From assembly GCA_018873245.2 (NCBI GenBank), contig JAEMBT020000023.1, positions 1 to 64,000 of the forward strand: a stretch of 64,000 nt of DNA, read 5' to 3'. The notes beneath the pieces are model-generated. The model was not told the DNA's origin, ran no database searches, and saw nothing but the letters and a program-made list of their open reading frames with translations. This DNA is from Archegozetes longisetosus (Eukaryota > Arthropoda > Arachnida > Sarcoptiformes > Trhypochthoniidae). The number at the start of each line of letters is the position of its first letter. Positions within the stretch are counted from its first letter, which is position 1. The position numbers and the translations under genes are program-made. Shown one piece after another: positions 50,936-60,815 of this stretch.

Positions 50936-51835
50936 ATGGAAGATAATACATACTATTATGATTGTGACATTATTGCCGAGAATCCAAATAACGGTGACAA
51001 AAGTTTAATTATCTTTAGCGGAACGGGTCCGATAACTCTCGAGCCAGACAGTTTAACATTTTTCAATTCACACAAGATGATGAATAGTAACGAAAAGGAG
51101 AGTTTTGTCAATGGTCTACTAATAACGGGCAACTATGGAATTACAAAAGTTCATACTGGTGTAATTGATGCAGCCTATACCGGTATAATTAAAGTTGCAA
51201 TATCTTCGTTTAACAATGAATCAGTTGTCTTGAATACCGGAGACATTATTGCATATATTTATGAGTTTGACAATGATCTTAGATCAAAACTAACATCACA
51301 ATTGAATGGTCTGTTTCAGAATCAATTTCTCAGTACAGATTGTGTATTCTCGGGCATTGATGTAGAAAGGAAACAACTGGCAAACAATGTAGGATTTGAT
51401 TTATATTTTAAGAATGTGATTAACCTCAAGGATTTTATGATCAACAACGAAACATTTGTATTACGGACTGGTTTAATTGTGCCTGAGATTAGTAACGATA
51501 ATTTGGAAAAATATAGTCTGAAATTTAGACAGAAATCAGACTACGTTTTAAAGCAGCATTTATTTATCAATATTTCTATAACGCCGGTTACAAGGGAATT
51601 AGTTTTAACAATTACAGGCGATCCTTCTGTAGATTATTCTAAGGAGAACTGTCTAATTGCAGTTAAGAGTTTAATTCAAATTGTTCCGATTCCACTTAGA
51701 ATTTCAAATATTAGAAAAAATCAGATTATTCCATATATTAAGAGTGAAAATAATAATAATGACAATACTAATAGTAGAGAAGAGTTTATTGATATAGTTA
51801 TTGACGAAGAGTTTAGTAATGTTAAACATGTCTGA
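50936..51835 (+). CDS. dUTPase-fold protein with two domains
   Basis: 299 residues. dUTPases convert dUTP to dUMP. Seen in domain 1: HTGVIDAAYTGIIKVAI (residues about 73-89; motif III, with the Asp/Tyr that select uracil), then TGDIIAYIYE (motif IV-like, about 101-110). Domain 2 begins NNVGFDLYFKN (motif I-like, about 150-160), then VLRTGLIVPE (about 176-184). Motif V is not evident and the motif II serine is doubtful. The order III before I is that of the double-length monomeric dUTPases of herpesviruses, rather than trimeric forms. Activity is uncertain; it may be a non-enzymatic relative. Flanked by a long non-coding repeat region downstream. Confidence 0.7.
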   Translation: MEDNTYYYDCDIIAENPNNGDKSLIIFSGTGPITLEPDSLTFFNSHKMMNSNEKESFVNGLLITGNYGITKVHTGVIDAAYTGIIKVAISSFNNESVVLNTGDIIAYIYEFDNDLRSKLTSQLNGLFQNQFLSTDCVFSGIDVERKQLANNVGFDLYFKNVINLKDFMINNETFVLRTGLIVPEISNDNLEKYSLKFRQKSDYVLKQHLFINISITPVTRELVLTITGDPSVDYSKENCLIAVKSLIQIVPIPLRISNIRKNQIIPYIKSENNNNDNTNSREEFIDIVIDEEFSNVKHV

Positions 51836-52459
51836 CTTGTGTAACTGACTTGTAAAAAATAAATTCATTTTGTCAAAAGCGATTGTACAAAATTTGTCGG
51901 ATCAAATCTGGCAGAAAGATATTCTTCAAACTTTCTCATATCTCGTATACTGTCCAAACTTTTGTCATATCATTGAGTGCTGACCCAATTATTACAACGA
52001 TGAGTTTTTTATAAATCCAAATTTAGAAAAACAACTGTTATCTCGAATACTAACCTATTATTTTCAGATGTGGTTTCACAATACTAAGTTTTCCAAAATC
52101 TGTTTCATAACACGAGTGCTGATTGAGTAACTACGAGAGAACATTCCTATCGTTTCCTAATTTTTAGATGTGGTTTCACAATACTAATCTGTATACAAAA
52201 TTTTCTAAAATAATTATAGATCTTTCCAAAACCTAAGTTTTCCAAAAATTGTTTCATAACACGAGTGCTGATCGAGTAACTACGAGAAGAACATTCTTTC
52301 TAATCATAACGACGATGCCAAAGCCCAGGTTTCAAAAATATTTTTTCCTATTTTGAGTACTGATTTCCTTTTAGAATATAATATTAGGAAAGTGTTTGTT
52401 GATATAAATATTTACCTTATATATATATTTCAAATAAAGTTGAAAAAATTAAATGAATA
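51836..52459. other. Non-coding region with degraded repeats
   Basis: Contains fragments matching the antisense of the 3' part of the 54767-56065 gene (TTTGTCAAAAGCGATTGTAC, CAAATCTGGCAGAAAG at about 51885-51915) and two similar segments of about 120 bp ending ACACGAGTGCTGATYGAGTAACTACGAG (about 52110 and 52260). No gene. Confidence 0.6.
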
Positions 52460-52925
52460 TAATGACCTTGATCTTTAATCCCAAAAAACAAAAAAAGGGA
52501 AAATGAATCATTAATATATATATATAATATATATATAGATCGAGTACAAGTGAACGGCTAGAAATCTCTTTTCTAGAGAACAAGTGAACGGCTAGAAATC
52601 TCTTTCTAGAGAACAAGTGAACGGCTAGAAATCTCTTTCTAGAGAACCGGCGCCGATCAACACCTCTATTTATACCCAATTTTCGGCATTATTCCTCCAT
52701 TTCCACTGATAAGGATCTGGATTCTAATTGGTCCTTTCTTATCAGTAAAATATTCTTCTTAAAACTTTTCGAAAAATAACCGTTATCTTGAATGTTGACC
52801 TAATTTTTCAGATGTGGTTTCACAATACTCATCAGGTATAAATAGATTTGTTGTTTGGTCAAGTCTGTTCTCTTGAGAAAGGGGTCTATAACAGTTCATA
52901 ATGCGTCTACGATATCGTCCACTTA
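52460..52925 (+). repeat. hr6: three tandem units and divergent TATA boxes
   Basis: GACCTTGATCTTTAATCCC box, AT palindrome (about 52515-52537), three tandem units (about 52541-52643), CCGGCGCCGATC block, minus-strand TATA (about 52668-52677), ACTGATAAG...CTTATCAGT inverted repeat (about 52709-52747), and a plus-strand TATA (AGGTATAAATAG, about 52836). Downstream come TTCTCTTGAGAAAGGGG and GCGTCTACGATATCGTCCAC (about 52902). Confidence 0.85.
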
Positions 52926-54665
52926 TTAGTCAATTATAAAGTAGAGACTTCAATGTTTGAAAACAAAGTTTTGTAAGAAAGTATCCTTTTACGGGTATCG
53001 TTGGAAACAAGTCATTTCAAAACAAACTTTTGACATGTTTTGTACAAATTCATTTCAATAAAATTTATTTAAAAAAATAGCTTTATAACACGCCTGAGAT
53101 ACTTTACAAGAAAAACATATACTTTCTAAAACCCAAGTTTTTTCAATTTCGAGTACAAATCCAATAATTCATAAATTGTAGACATTTCCCAATCTTTGTT
53201 GGATTAAGAGTCTCTTCCTCTCTTTCGCCAAATCTGGCAGAAAAGTTAAACCATTTGCATTACATTCTGTTGAGAAAGTACAGATTTTCTAAAACTTTTT
53301 TCATATCACGGAGTGCTGCCGAATCATTTAGAGAAAAACATTTAGTTTTTGAAACACAAGATTTTCTAAATAGTTTTTCATATCGAGAATGCTGACCTAA
53401 TTATTTCAACGACAAAGTTTTATAAATCATATCAGTAACATATTATTTTTAGAAACTCAAGTGCTAATCATTTTGAAAAAGGTATATTAGTTTTTGAAAC
53501 CAAAGATTTTCTAAAACTTTCTCATATCTCGAATGCTGGCCTAGTTTTCGATCAATCACTAGGGTATACTTTTTTAGAATCCAAATTCCAAAAAAACAAC
53601 CGTTATCTCGACCTATTTTTTTCCAGATGTGGTTTCACACAATACTCATCAGGTATAAATAGATGTGTTGTTTGGTCAAGTCGGTTCTCTTGAGAAAGGG
53701 GTCTATAACAGTTTATAATGAGTCTACGATATCGTCCACATATTAGTCAATTATAAAGTAGAGACTTCAGTGTTTGAAAACAAAGTTTTGTACGAAAGTG
53801 TCCTTTTAGAGGTATCATTGAAAACAAGTCATTTCAAAACAAAATTTTGACATGTTTTGCACAAATTCATTTCAATAAAATTTATTTAAAAAAATAGCTT
53901 TATAACACGCCTGAGATACTTTACAAGAAAAACATATACTTTCTAAAACCCAAGTTTTTTCAATTTCGAGTACAGATCCAATAATTCAGATTTTTCTTAT
54001 ATTGTAGACAAGAGTTTATTGAGGTGGCGTCAAACACCTTTGTCAAAAGCGATGGTACTAAATAATATGTTTCCCAATTTTTGTAATCCTACTCAGCAAT
54101 CTTTGTTGGATTAAGAGTCTCTTTCTCTCTTTTGCCAAATCTGGCATAAAAGTCAAACCATTCGCATTACATTCTGTTGAGAAAGTACAGATTTCCTAAG
54201 ACTTTTTTCATGTCACGGAGTGCTACCGAATCATTTAGAGAAAAACATTTAGTTTTTGAAACACAAAATTTTCTAAATAGTTTTTCATACCACGAATGCT
54301 GACCTAATTATTTCAACGTCAAAGTTTTATAAATCATATCAGTAACATATTATTTTTAGAAACTCAAGTGCTAATCATTTTGATAAAGGCATATTAGTTT
54401 TTGAAACACAAGATTTTCTAAAACTTTCTCATATCTCGAATGCTGGCCTAGTTTTCGATCAATCACTAGGGTATAGTTTTTAGAATCCAAATTCCAAAAA
54501 AACAACCGTTATCTCGATCTATTTTTTCCAGATGTGGTTTCACACAATACTCATCAGGTATAAATAGATGTGTTGTTTGGTCAAGTCGGTTCTCTTGAGA
54601 AAGGGGTCTATAACAGTTTATAATGCGTCTACGATATTGTCCACTTGTTGGTTAATTATAACGTA
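52800..54665 (+). repeat. Two long tandem repeats (~810 and ~900 bp) plus a third partial copy
   Basis: Unit 1 (about 52836-53650) and unit 2 (about 53650-54555) are near copies. Both start with the plus-strand AGGTATAAATAG TATA box, then GTCAAGTC..., TTCTCTTGAGAAAGGGGTC, the CTACGATATCGTCCAC motif, then ATAACACGCCTGAGATAC and further shared segments. A third unit begins near 54555 and breaks off by 54660. Units carry fragments of the 3' end of the 54767-56065 gene (AATCTTTGTTGGATTAAGAG, CAAATCTGGCAGAAAAG) in the same orientation as in that gene. This has the form of repeated short transcription units of no coding capacity. Confidence 0.85.
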
Positions 54666-54766
54666 TATTCCCTCAAAAACGTTTCCTATTTCTTTTGCAG
54701 AACCAATAGTTTAGATTCTTTAGATTTTCCATACATCTAATAACTACATGAAAAAACCAAATAGTA

Positions 54767-56065
54767 TTAGTTTATTTTTCTCATGTAATGAAACAATAAA
54801 GAATCATCATCTGCCGACAATTTAATTTCCTCCGAAAATATATTTATACCAAATAGTGCAATTCTTTTTGTCAAAAGCGATGGTACTTCGTAATACTGTT
54901 GCCAATTTTTGTATTCCCACTCTACAATCTTTGTCGAATTTAGAGTCTCTTCGTCTCTTTTTATCAAATCTGGCAGAAAGCTAAACCACTTTGTATTACA
55001 TTCAGTCGGAAACAATACAATTGGAGTCTCAACCATCACCTTTATGTCTTGGTTCGTATTCACTATACTTAAAACTATTGCAATATATTGTAGAAATTTT
55101 AATATTGTAACTCTGAGTATATCGATATTTTCTTCCTTAATGTTTTCATCCTGTGTACAAATTTCATTGTTCTTGTAAAAACTGAGCTTTCTACAAGTAA
55201 GGCCATTGCTAGTTGAAATGTCATATTCAGACCCGCACTTTGGTACAACCAGTTCATTAGACTTTAGGGAAAGTATAAATTTCAAAGTAATCTCATTTTC
55301 ATTCGACATTGCATGTTCAAGTAAATTTGTAATTACATTTTCCAAATGTTCAATGTCCGGTTCAACCAGTTGAGACATGTATACAGATTGAACTAAATCC
55401 TGATCCTGATTCAATAGTTCATTTTTACTGTAATTGTCGATCAATATTGTCTTGATTTTATTCTTTATAGAGTTTTCAATAATTGAATCATATTTATCAG
55501 CATATTTAAAGTCAAACCCGTACTTTATAATATCGGTTCTTAGAGATTCAAATTGAGAACTATACTTTGCGAGTATAAACGAGTAGCCAAAGTATTTGAC
55601 TTTCACAGTACAATTTTGAAACAGCGACAATACTGTATTGTTAATATCGGGAAAGCATGCCAAGAGTTTAGAACTTTTTGTATTTTGTATTTTGGCAATA
55701 AAGTTGCGTACAATATTTTGAAAACAAATACTTGATCTAAAGTTTGATGGTAAAATCAGGATTGTTATTGTATTGTCAGAACCTGCATCCGAATCATCTT
55801 GAATATTTTTGATTCGAAGCCAGCTAGATCCGGCCAGTGATTGATCGAATAAATCCAAGGCATTATAGTTTAGAAATAGATTCGAATCAATGTAAATGTT
55901 AACTTGGAAAAGTTTCTCGTTAACATCTTTAGTGTTTGCAAGAATCTCAATCAAGTATTCAATAAATGATTGAGCATATAACTGATGGTCAGAAATCAAG
56001 ACTTTATACTTTGAGGATTTAGTAGCATCAATAAAACTAATCAACGACTTTGATATTTCATTCAT
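54767..56065 (-). CDS. Hypothetical protein (source of fragments in the repeats)
   Basis: 432 residues from the ATG at 56065, 14 bases behind the stop of the 56080-57477 gene with a TATAAATA between, so read-through or reinitiation is possible. Soluble, alpha/beta, with long hydrophobic strands (NTITILILPSN; LLACFPDIN). The C-terminal 60 residues (VEWEYKNWQQYY...SLLTKRIALFG) are the part duplicated as fragments in the repeats at 51.9-54.2 kb. Family not recognised. The close pairing with the preceding gene suggests joint function. Confidence 0.6.
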   Translation of the reverse strand: MNEISKSLISFIDATKSSKYKVLISDHQLYAQSFIEYLIEILANTKDVNEKLFQVNIYIDSNLFLNYNALDLFDQSLAGSSWLRIKNIQDDSDAGSDNTITILILPSNFRSSICFQNIVRNFIAKIQNTKSSKLLACFPDINNTVLSLFQNCTVKVKYFGYSFILAKYSSQFESLRTDIIKYGFDFKYADKYDSIIENSIKNKIKTILIDNYSKNELLNQDQDLVQSVYMSQLVEPDIEHLENVITNLLEHAMSNENEITLKFILSLKSNELVVPKCGSEYDISTSNGLTCRKLSFYKNNEICTQDENIKEENIDILRVTILKFLQYIAIVLSIVNTNQDIKVMVETPIVLFPTECNTKWFSFLPDLIKRDEETLNSTKIVEWEYKNWQQYYEVPSLLTKRIALFGINIFSEEIKLSADDDSLLFHYMRKIN

Positions 56066-56079
56066 TTTATTTATACACT

Positions 56080-57477
56080 TCAATTAAATAAGCTCTTTGG
56101 GTCAATTTTAAATCTATTGTAAAATGGTTGCAAAACATTGGAATGAAACTGACTGTACTTGTTGTCACCTTTACAATTCACAAGAGTAAACTTTGCGTTT
56201 GGCAAATCGTTAAAGTTTTCCAATGTGAACATTGTTGAACTTTCATCCATTGTCGCAATTAAAACGTTATCGTGTACGTTGCACAATAATAACTGTTTAA
56301 TTAAAATCAAAAACAAGTGTTTAAAGTTGTCTTGAAAAAGCTGTTGGAAGTAACATCGCGAAAAGTTCTCGTTCATGTCTAAAAATTTTACAGGCGATAG
56401 ATTTATAAAAAGTATATTGCTTGGATCTTTTGACCAATTTTCCAGATTAAAGTTGTTGGTAATTATTCTATTCTGGTATTTTTCCTGAAAGCTTAAATTT
56501 TGACTTTTTGCAATAACCTCAAGAAGATTTCTCGAAGCTGTTTGTTCTGGAATTTTCAAAATATCACTACTATATGGAAAGCCAGTCTCGTTCGAATCGT
56601 CCAATATTAAAATCATTTTAATTTTTCTGGGATCTTCACAGCAAGTAAAGTTTTTCCAAATTTCCCAAACAGGCTGCGGACTAAACTTTATAAAATTGGA
56701 AGGATCATTTAATAGGCTTATTGAAGCTTGAATTTTCGCAAAATAGTCTAATGCTGGAAGAATTACTTGATTCCACTTTTCGTTCCTGAAAGCGCAACTG
56801 GAAGATTCGTTGCTTGTGTGCGTCAATAATGAACTAGTCTTGAGATTTTTAAATTTTACACAAATTTGTTCTTTTGTAAGTTGACGAAGAAACTCTTCGA
56901 TGGAAAATTTCTTGTCAAATTTAAATATGTTTATTAGTTTTGAATTTCTAGATATACAATTGTTGGTAACTATTCTCAATAATAGAGCTAAAACTTTGAA
57001 ATTAAAGTCTTGATTGTAGCAGAGAAAGTTGTTTAGTTGTTCGAAAGAAACTTGTTTTGTTCTCAACGTTTGATCAATAAAATCAAATAAATTATTAATT
57101 TTGACAATTTTCTCTCCACGTTGTTTGTATTGAGGCGGCAACTTATAGTTGTAAGCAATGTATGATATTGAATCTAAATCGGATCGAACATCATCTGTTG
57201 CAATATTGAAAATTTTTCTCAAATCACTTATAGTCAGATAAGTTATTGGATCAGTTTTCCAATGTTCGGGAAGCCTATAAAAAAGTCTCAATAAAAGTTG
57301 TTTATTGAAAGTTGTAAGGTAATCAAATTTAAGTAGAGTTGGAAGGACTTTATGTTCAAATTTATTATTTGGTCTAACGAGAACATTGTTGAACACAATG
57401 TTTACATTCTGTTTTAAGCTTTGAAAGTAAATGTTAACAAACGGTTTGATCATATCGTATATTTGTTCTTTGCTCAT
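56080..57477 (-). CDS. Hypothetical protein, C-terminal half faintly uracil-DNA-glycosylase-like
   Basis: 465 residues from an ATG at 57477. The first 270 residues are helical with no known motif. From about residue 290 the pattern PVWEIWKNFTCC...KMILILDDSNETGFPYSS..., then LENWSKDPSNILFINLSPVKFL, resembles the strand-loop layout of the uracil-DNA glycosylase fold (catalytic Asp loop, then a strand ending with Asn). The catalytic loop is not canonical: the expected Gln-Asp-Pro-Tyr is replaced, and the His-Pro-Ser-Pro loop is absent. If the fold is right, the protein is likely inactive or diverged. This is a weak call; the gene itself looks sound. Stop and the next gene's start are 14 bases apart. 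Confidence 0.6.
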   Translation of the reverse strand: MSKEQIYDMIKPFVNIYFQSLKQNVNIVFNNVLVRPNNKFEHKVLPTLLKFDYLTTFNKQLLLRLFYRLPEHWKTDPITYLTISDLRKIFNIATDDVRSDLDSISYIAYNYKLPPQYKQRGEKIVKINNLFDFIDQTLRTKQVSFEQLNNFLCYNQDFNFKVLALLLRIVTNNCISRNSKLINIFKFDKKFSIEEFLRQLTKEQICVKFKNLKTSSLLTHTSNESSSCAFRNEKWNQVILPALDYFAKIQASISLLNDPSNFIKFSPQPVWEIWKNFTCCEDPRKIKMILILDDSNETGFPYSSDILKIPEQTASRNLLEVIAKSQNLSFQEKYQNRIITNNFNLENWSKDPSNILFINLSPVKFLDMNENFSRCYFQQLFQDNFKHLFLILIKQLLLCNVHDNVLIATMDESSTMFTLENFNDLPNAKFTLVNCKGDNKYSQFHSNVLQPFYNRFKIDPKSLFN

Positions 57478-57616
57478 TTTGTTCGTTGTTTGTCGGTAGT
57501 CTTTTTGCCTTCCCTTATATTCTGTGACAGATTCTATAAATTTTCCTTATCTATTGCTCAAGTCATAAAAATGATAAAATGTTTGTCATTAGTTTCGAAA
57601 ACGGACTTTTATTATT

Positions 57617-58893
57617 TTACTTGTCATTATATTCTCTATTTAGTTTACATAATATGTATCTGAAACATGTTCCCAGTTCCACTCCAGCCGAGCCGTATTC
57701 AATAACTTGAGCTGTCTTTTCAAAGCCCTTTTCCAATTGCCTTTTTGCTTCTGAATTGTTACTATTGTAAAACTCAATGATTGTCAACTTTTCACCAAAT
57801 CTCTTATTTAGCTCGCTAATTCTATCTGAAAACTTTTTATCGAAATCTTTAATGGGACCCATTAGTATTATTTGGTTCGATTCACTTTGCAGGAATTGCT
57901 CCATCTTTTCTATAGCCGGTACCAAACTTCTCTCAGACATTGTATCCTGACCATCAGTCATTATTACAACAATATTATTTTTCCCGGTATAGCTTGGTTT
58001 GCCATCATAGAATTTGATTGCTTCAATAATTGCGTTATATAGGCTAGTACGACCTAAAGTCTGGAATATCTTATTCCAATTTTTGATTTTAAAATTTAAC
58101 TTTTGTACTTGGTCTTGATGGAACGGACCGTAAATCGTATCGTTAAACGTAAAAGCAATCAAGTACATTTTTCGTCAATTTCTTTGCACTGTTTAATCAA
58201 CGTTTTAAAATTTTCTATAAGATCATTTTTGACGTTGGACATACTTCCTGATGTATCTAATGCGATCGTGATGCAAGAGTTATTCTTTAAGGCCAGCTTT
58301 GGTTTCTTAACCTCTTTAAATTTTACTTGATTATAATCGCCTTGAATTTTAGAACTCCATAATTTATCCAGATATGGAATTCTCTGAAATCCAATTTGCT
58401 TCTTGTCATAGCCCAGCACTTCATCAATTGATTGAAAGATTCCCATATCTTTGAAAACTAGTAAAGTTGTGTAAAACGATATATAACCAACCTCATCCAA
58501 AAGTAGTACAAGTTTGTCGCAACCAGAATCATAGTTTTCTTTTATTGCATTATAATACTCAACCAAATTATCATATTCGACAAGTCCAGCACCAAATTCT
58601 TCCTTGAAAAGCTTTTCATAGGAATCAAATTTAGAAATCCCAATCTTCTCTTCATTGTATATTAGAACTTTCTTTATAGGTATATTATAACTTTTCAGGC
58701 ACCCTATATTTTCATTAGATACAAATCTTTCAAATGTAAGCAACGAAGTTGAGACAAAGTTTCGCACTGGTATAAAAATATCAACCATTTCATTTCGTGT
58801 CGAATCGAAACGTTTTCCTTTAGGCAGCAATTGATTCATTTTTCTTCCCGTAACTTGTGTTTGATGTGATTGATACTTTCGTATATATAGCAT
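57617..58893 (-). pseudogene. VWA-domain protein with one frameshift
   Basis: About 425 residues from an ATG at 58893. The first 210 residues are of unknown type. From about residue 220 a VWA domain begins: ITIALDTSGSMSNV carries the MIDAS D-x-S-x-S (about 58240-58260), then IVVIMTDGQDT the second metal-site loop (about 57950). The frame shifts at an A5 run near 58167, exactly within the domain, and the two parts fit one VWA fold, so a missing A is the simplest explanation. A start codon (ATG at 58168) lies right after the shift, so reinitiation or -1 frameshifting cannot be ruled out. Paralogous in architecture to the 1176-1759 gene. Confidence 0.75.
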
Positions 58894-58984
58894 TTCTTAT
58901 CTTGGTTTAGAATCGAGATAATGTAATTTCTTGATATATTAAGAGTTTATACTCTATCATGTCTGGAGTTTATACTAGTTCATC

Positions 58985-59449
58985 ATGTCTGGAGAAGGTG
59001 AATTGATTGTATTTTTGTACATTCATGAGATTCCCGAGAGTGAAATTTGGGGCCTATACTATGTAATTCACAGGAAAGAGTTTTGTTGCTATTCCAAGAC
59101 TGCATTGCCCTATTTGCCTGGCACAATTCAAAAGATGGGATACCAATACAACATTAAGGATTCAAGTGGAGATATAGTAACTATTCAAGAAATGTTCAAT
59201 AATCACTTGAAACTATATGCAAACATAAAGGTGCTCAACTTTGGAAAAAGATATGTTCTAATTGGTCTCCAGTCCGAAGAGATAATTCACAATGTAATCA
59301 AAGAGTTTTTCAATGTACACTTGAATCAACGAACCAAGAAGTTAGTTTCGTTTTCTGACAAAGATCTAAAGTATGAAGATATAAAGGAGTCGCATGTTGA
59401 GTTTCCATTTGACAAGTCATTGGTTCCAAAAGAGAGAAATTTTTATTGA
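58985..59449 (+). CDS. Hypothetical protein
   Basis: 154 residues from an ATG at 58985. A small soluble alpha/beta protein (LIVFLYIHEIPESEIWGLYYVIH; RYVLIGLQSEEIIHNVIKEFF) with two adjacent Cys. The upstream region carries the sequence ATCATGTCTGGAG twice (58958-58970 and 58983-58995), a short duplication around the start. Family not recognised. Confidence 0.55.
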   Translation: MSGEGELIVFLYIHEIPESEIWGLYYVIHRKEFCCYSKTALPYLPGTIQKMGYQYNIKDSSGDIVTIQEMFNNHLKLYANIKVLNFGKRYVLIGLQSEEIIHNVIKEFFNVHLNQRTKKLVSFSDKDLKYEDIKESHVEFPFDKSLVPKERNFY

Positions 59450-59635
59450 CTTTATTACAAATTGATGCAATTGTATTTACTTGTTTGTGACAATAAAATT
59501 TGAAATTTTATTACTCTTAGTAATCTCAGTTACTCAAATTATTTACTTTGATGTTTATTACTGATTAGAAATGTCTTATAAAGATCAAGAAAAATTCAAT
59601 TTCTTAACAATTTTCGTTCACTTTTGCCACTAAAG

Positions 59636-60388
59636 ATGAAACTCCTATTCTGTGTGATTTTATTTTCATATTTTACATTTACCAATGGACAAGTTTCTTT
59701 TAGTAGACTTTCCAAGCAAATGGAATCGAGACTGAGAATATGTTATGCTGACATGTTCTATGATGAGAGAATGTTGAACGCTGTCCTGATGAAAAACGAA
59801 AACACTAGTATAATCAAAGTTTATTTAATCCATAATAGGACTGCAAGTTGTACCGCCGATATAACCTTATTTGGGTCTAATCGTTTCGTAACTTACAATT
59901 GGACACAAGAGGCTTCACTGAATATTTCAATTGTTACATTCTCATTTGATAGTAAATATGAAACTTCAGAATTGATAATCATTTGTAATGGAACACGTTA
60001 CTATTATGTAATCTATCCAAAATTTGATTGTAAAACAAGACCCATTGAGCTGGTACTAAACTTTCTCAAATTACAATTCAGCCAAAGTCAACTATTTGAA
60101 ACTGATTCGATGATCCATAGAAGAACAATCAGTGCTTCAAGTTTTGGTAAATCCTAACAATCTGTCAATTACTTCTAAGAACCTTCATATTTCTTATTTA
60201 TAGGTTTTACAACATTGTTTGGAATCTTTGCTTTGTTAATTATTATCGTCTTATTATTGGTATTTATCATATATATGCAAAGAATTATAAAATTTAGAGA
60301 AAGTCGTAATAATCTGAATTTGTCTAAGTATATTAAAACCCAAAGTAATGATGATGACATTATGGCAATAAATGAAACAAATGTTTAA
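59636..60388 (+). CDS. Spliced type I membrane glycoprotein
   Basis: Exons 59636-60146 and 60204-60388, intron of 57 nt (GTAAAT...ATTTATAG). The joined product is about 231 residues: signal peptide (LLFCVILFSYFTFTNG), an ectodomain of about 150 residues with five or more sequons (NTS, NRT, NWT, NIS, NGT) and four cysteines in the extracellular part, then a transmembrane span in exon 2 (GIFALLIIIVLLLVFIIYM) and a basic 35-residue tail. Without splicing the anchor would be lost and a secreted form made, so the intron could set a membrane/secreted switch. Family not recognised; small immunoglobulin-like receptor is possible but not shown. Confidence 0.72.
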
Positions 60389-60390
60389 TT

Positions 60391-60759
60391 TTACAATAAA
60401 TTGAATTTATACAGCAATTTGTTTGTAGCTATTCTTCCATCAAAGTTATAATAATCGTAAATAAGAAGCATCACAATAGTTGATATTATATATAGACCCA
60501 AATATGAATTTACTATTGCGATGACTAAAATGTAGATCAACAGTAGAAGGAAAGTTGAGATTGTTGGCAACATAAGTATACTGATGATGTTAATAAACTT
60601 TAGAATTGTAGATTTCATTTCACTACTAGGAACGTCATTCCAATTCTGTAGACTTTTCGAACATTTTTTATACAAGAAGAACAAGCCAATTAACAAGTTG
60701 ACTGAACCAAATATTAGTAGTAATGTAAAAAGAGTTATGTAAGTTATGGAATTGACCAT
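60391..60759 (-). CDS. Small polytopic membrane protein
   Basis: 122 residues from an ATG at 60759. Three to four hydrophobic spans (about residues 5-28, 53-72, 70-86 and 86-103) with short loops. Convergent with the spliced glycoprotein gene, two bases apart. Likely an envelope or cell-membrane protein; no family recognised. Confidence 0.6.
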   Translation of the reverse strand: MVNSITYITLFTLLLIFGSVNLLIGLFFLYKKCSKSLQNWNDVPSSEMKSTILKFINIISILMLPTISTFLLLLIYILVIAIVNSYLGLYIISTIVMLLIYDYYNFDGRIATNKLLYKFNLL

Positions 60760-60815
60760 TTTGAACCAACTTATGAATTGAATATGGACCTAAACTGCTA
60801 AATTTATACAAATGC

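Noticed and set aside
47545..52679. Open frames across hr5 and hr6 reading FLAVHLFSRKEISS
   Set aside because: Translation of the tandem unit on one strand; no ATG in a sensible place and no conservation beyond the DNA repeat.
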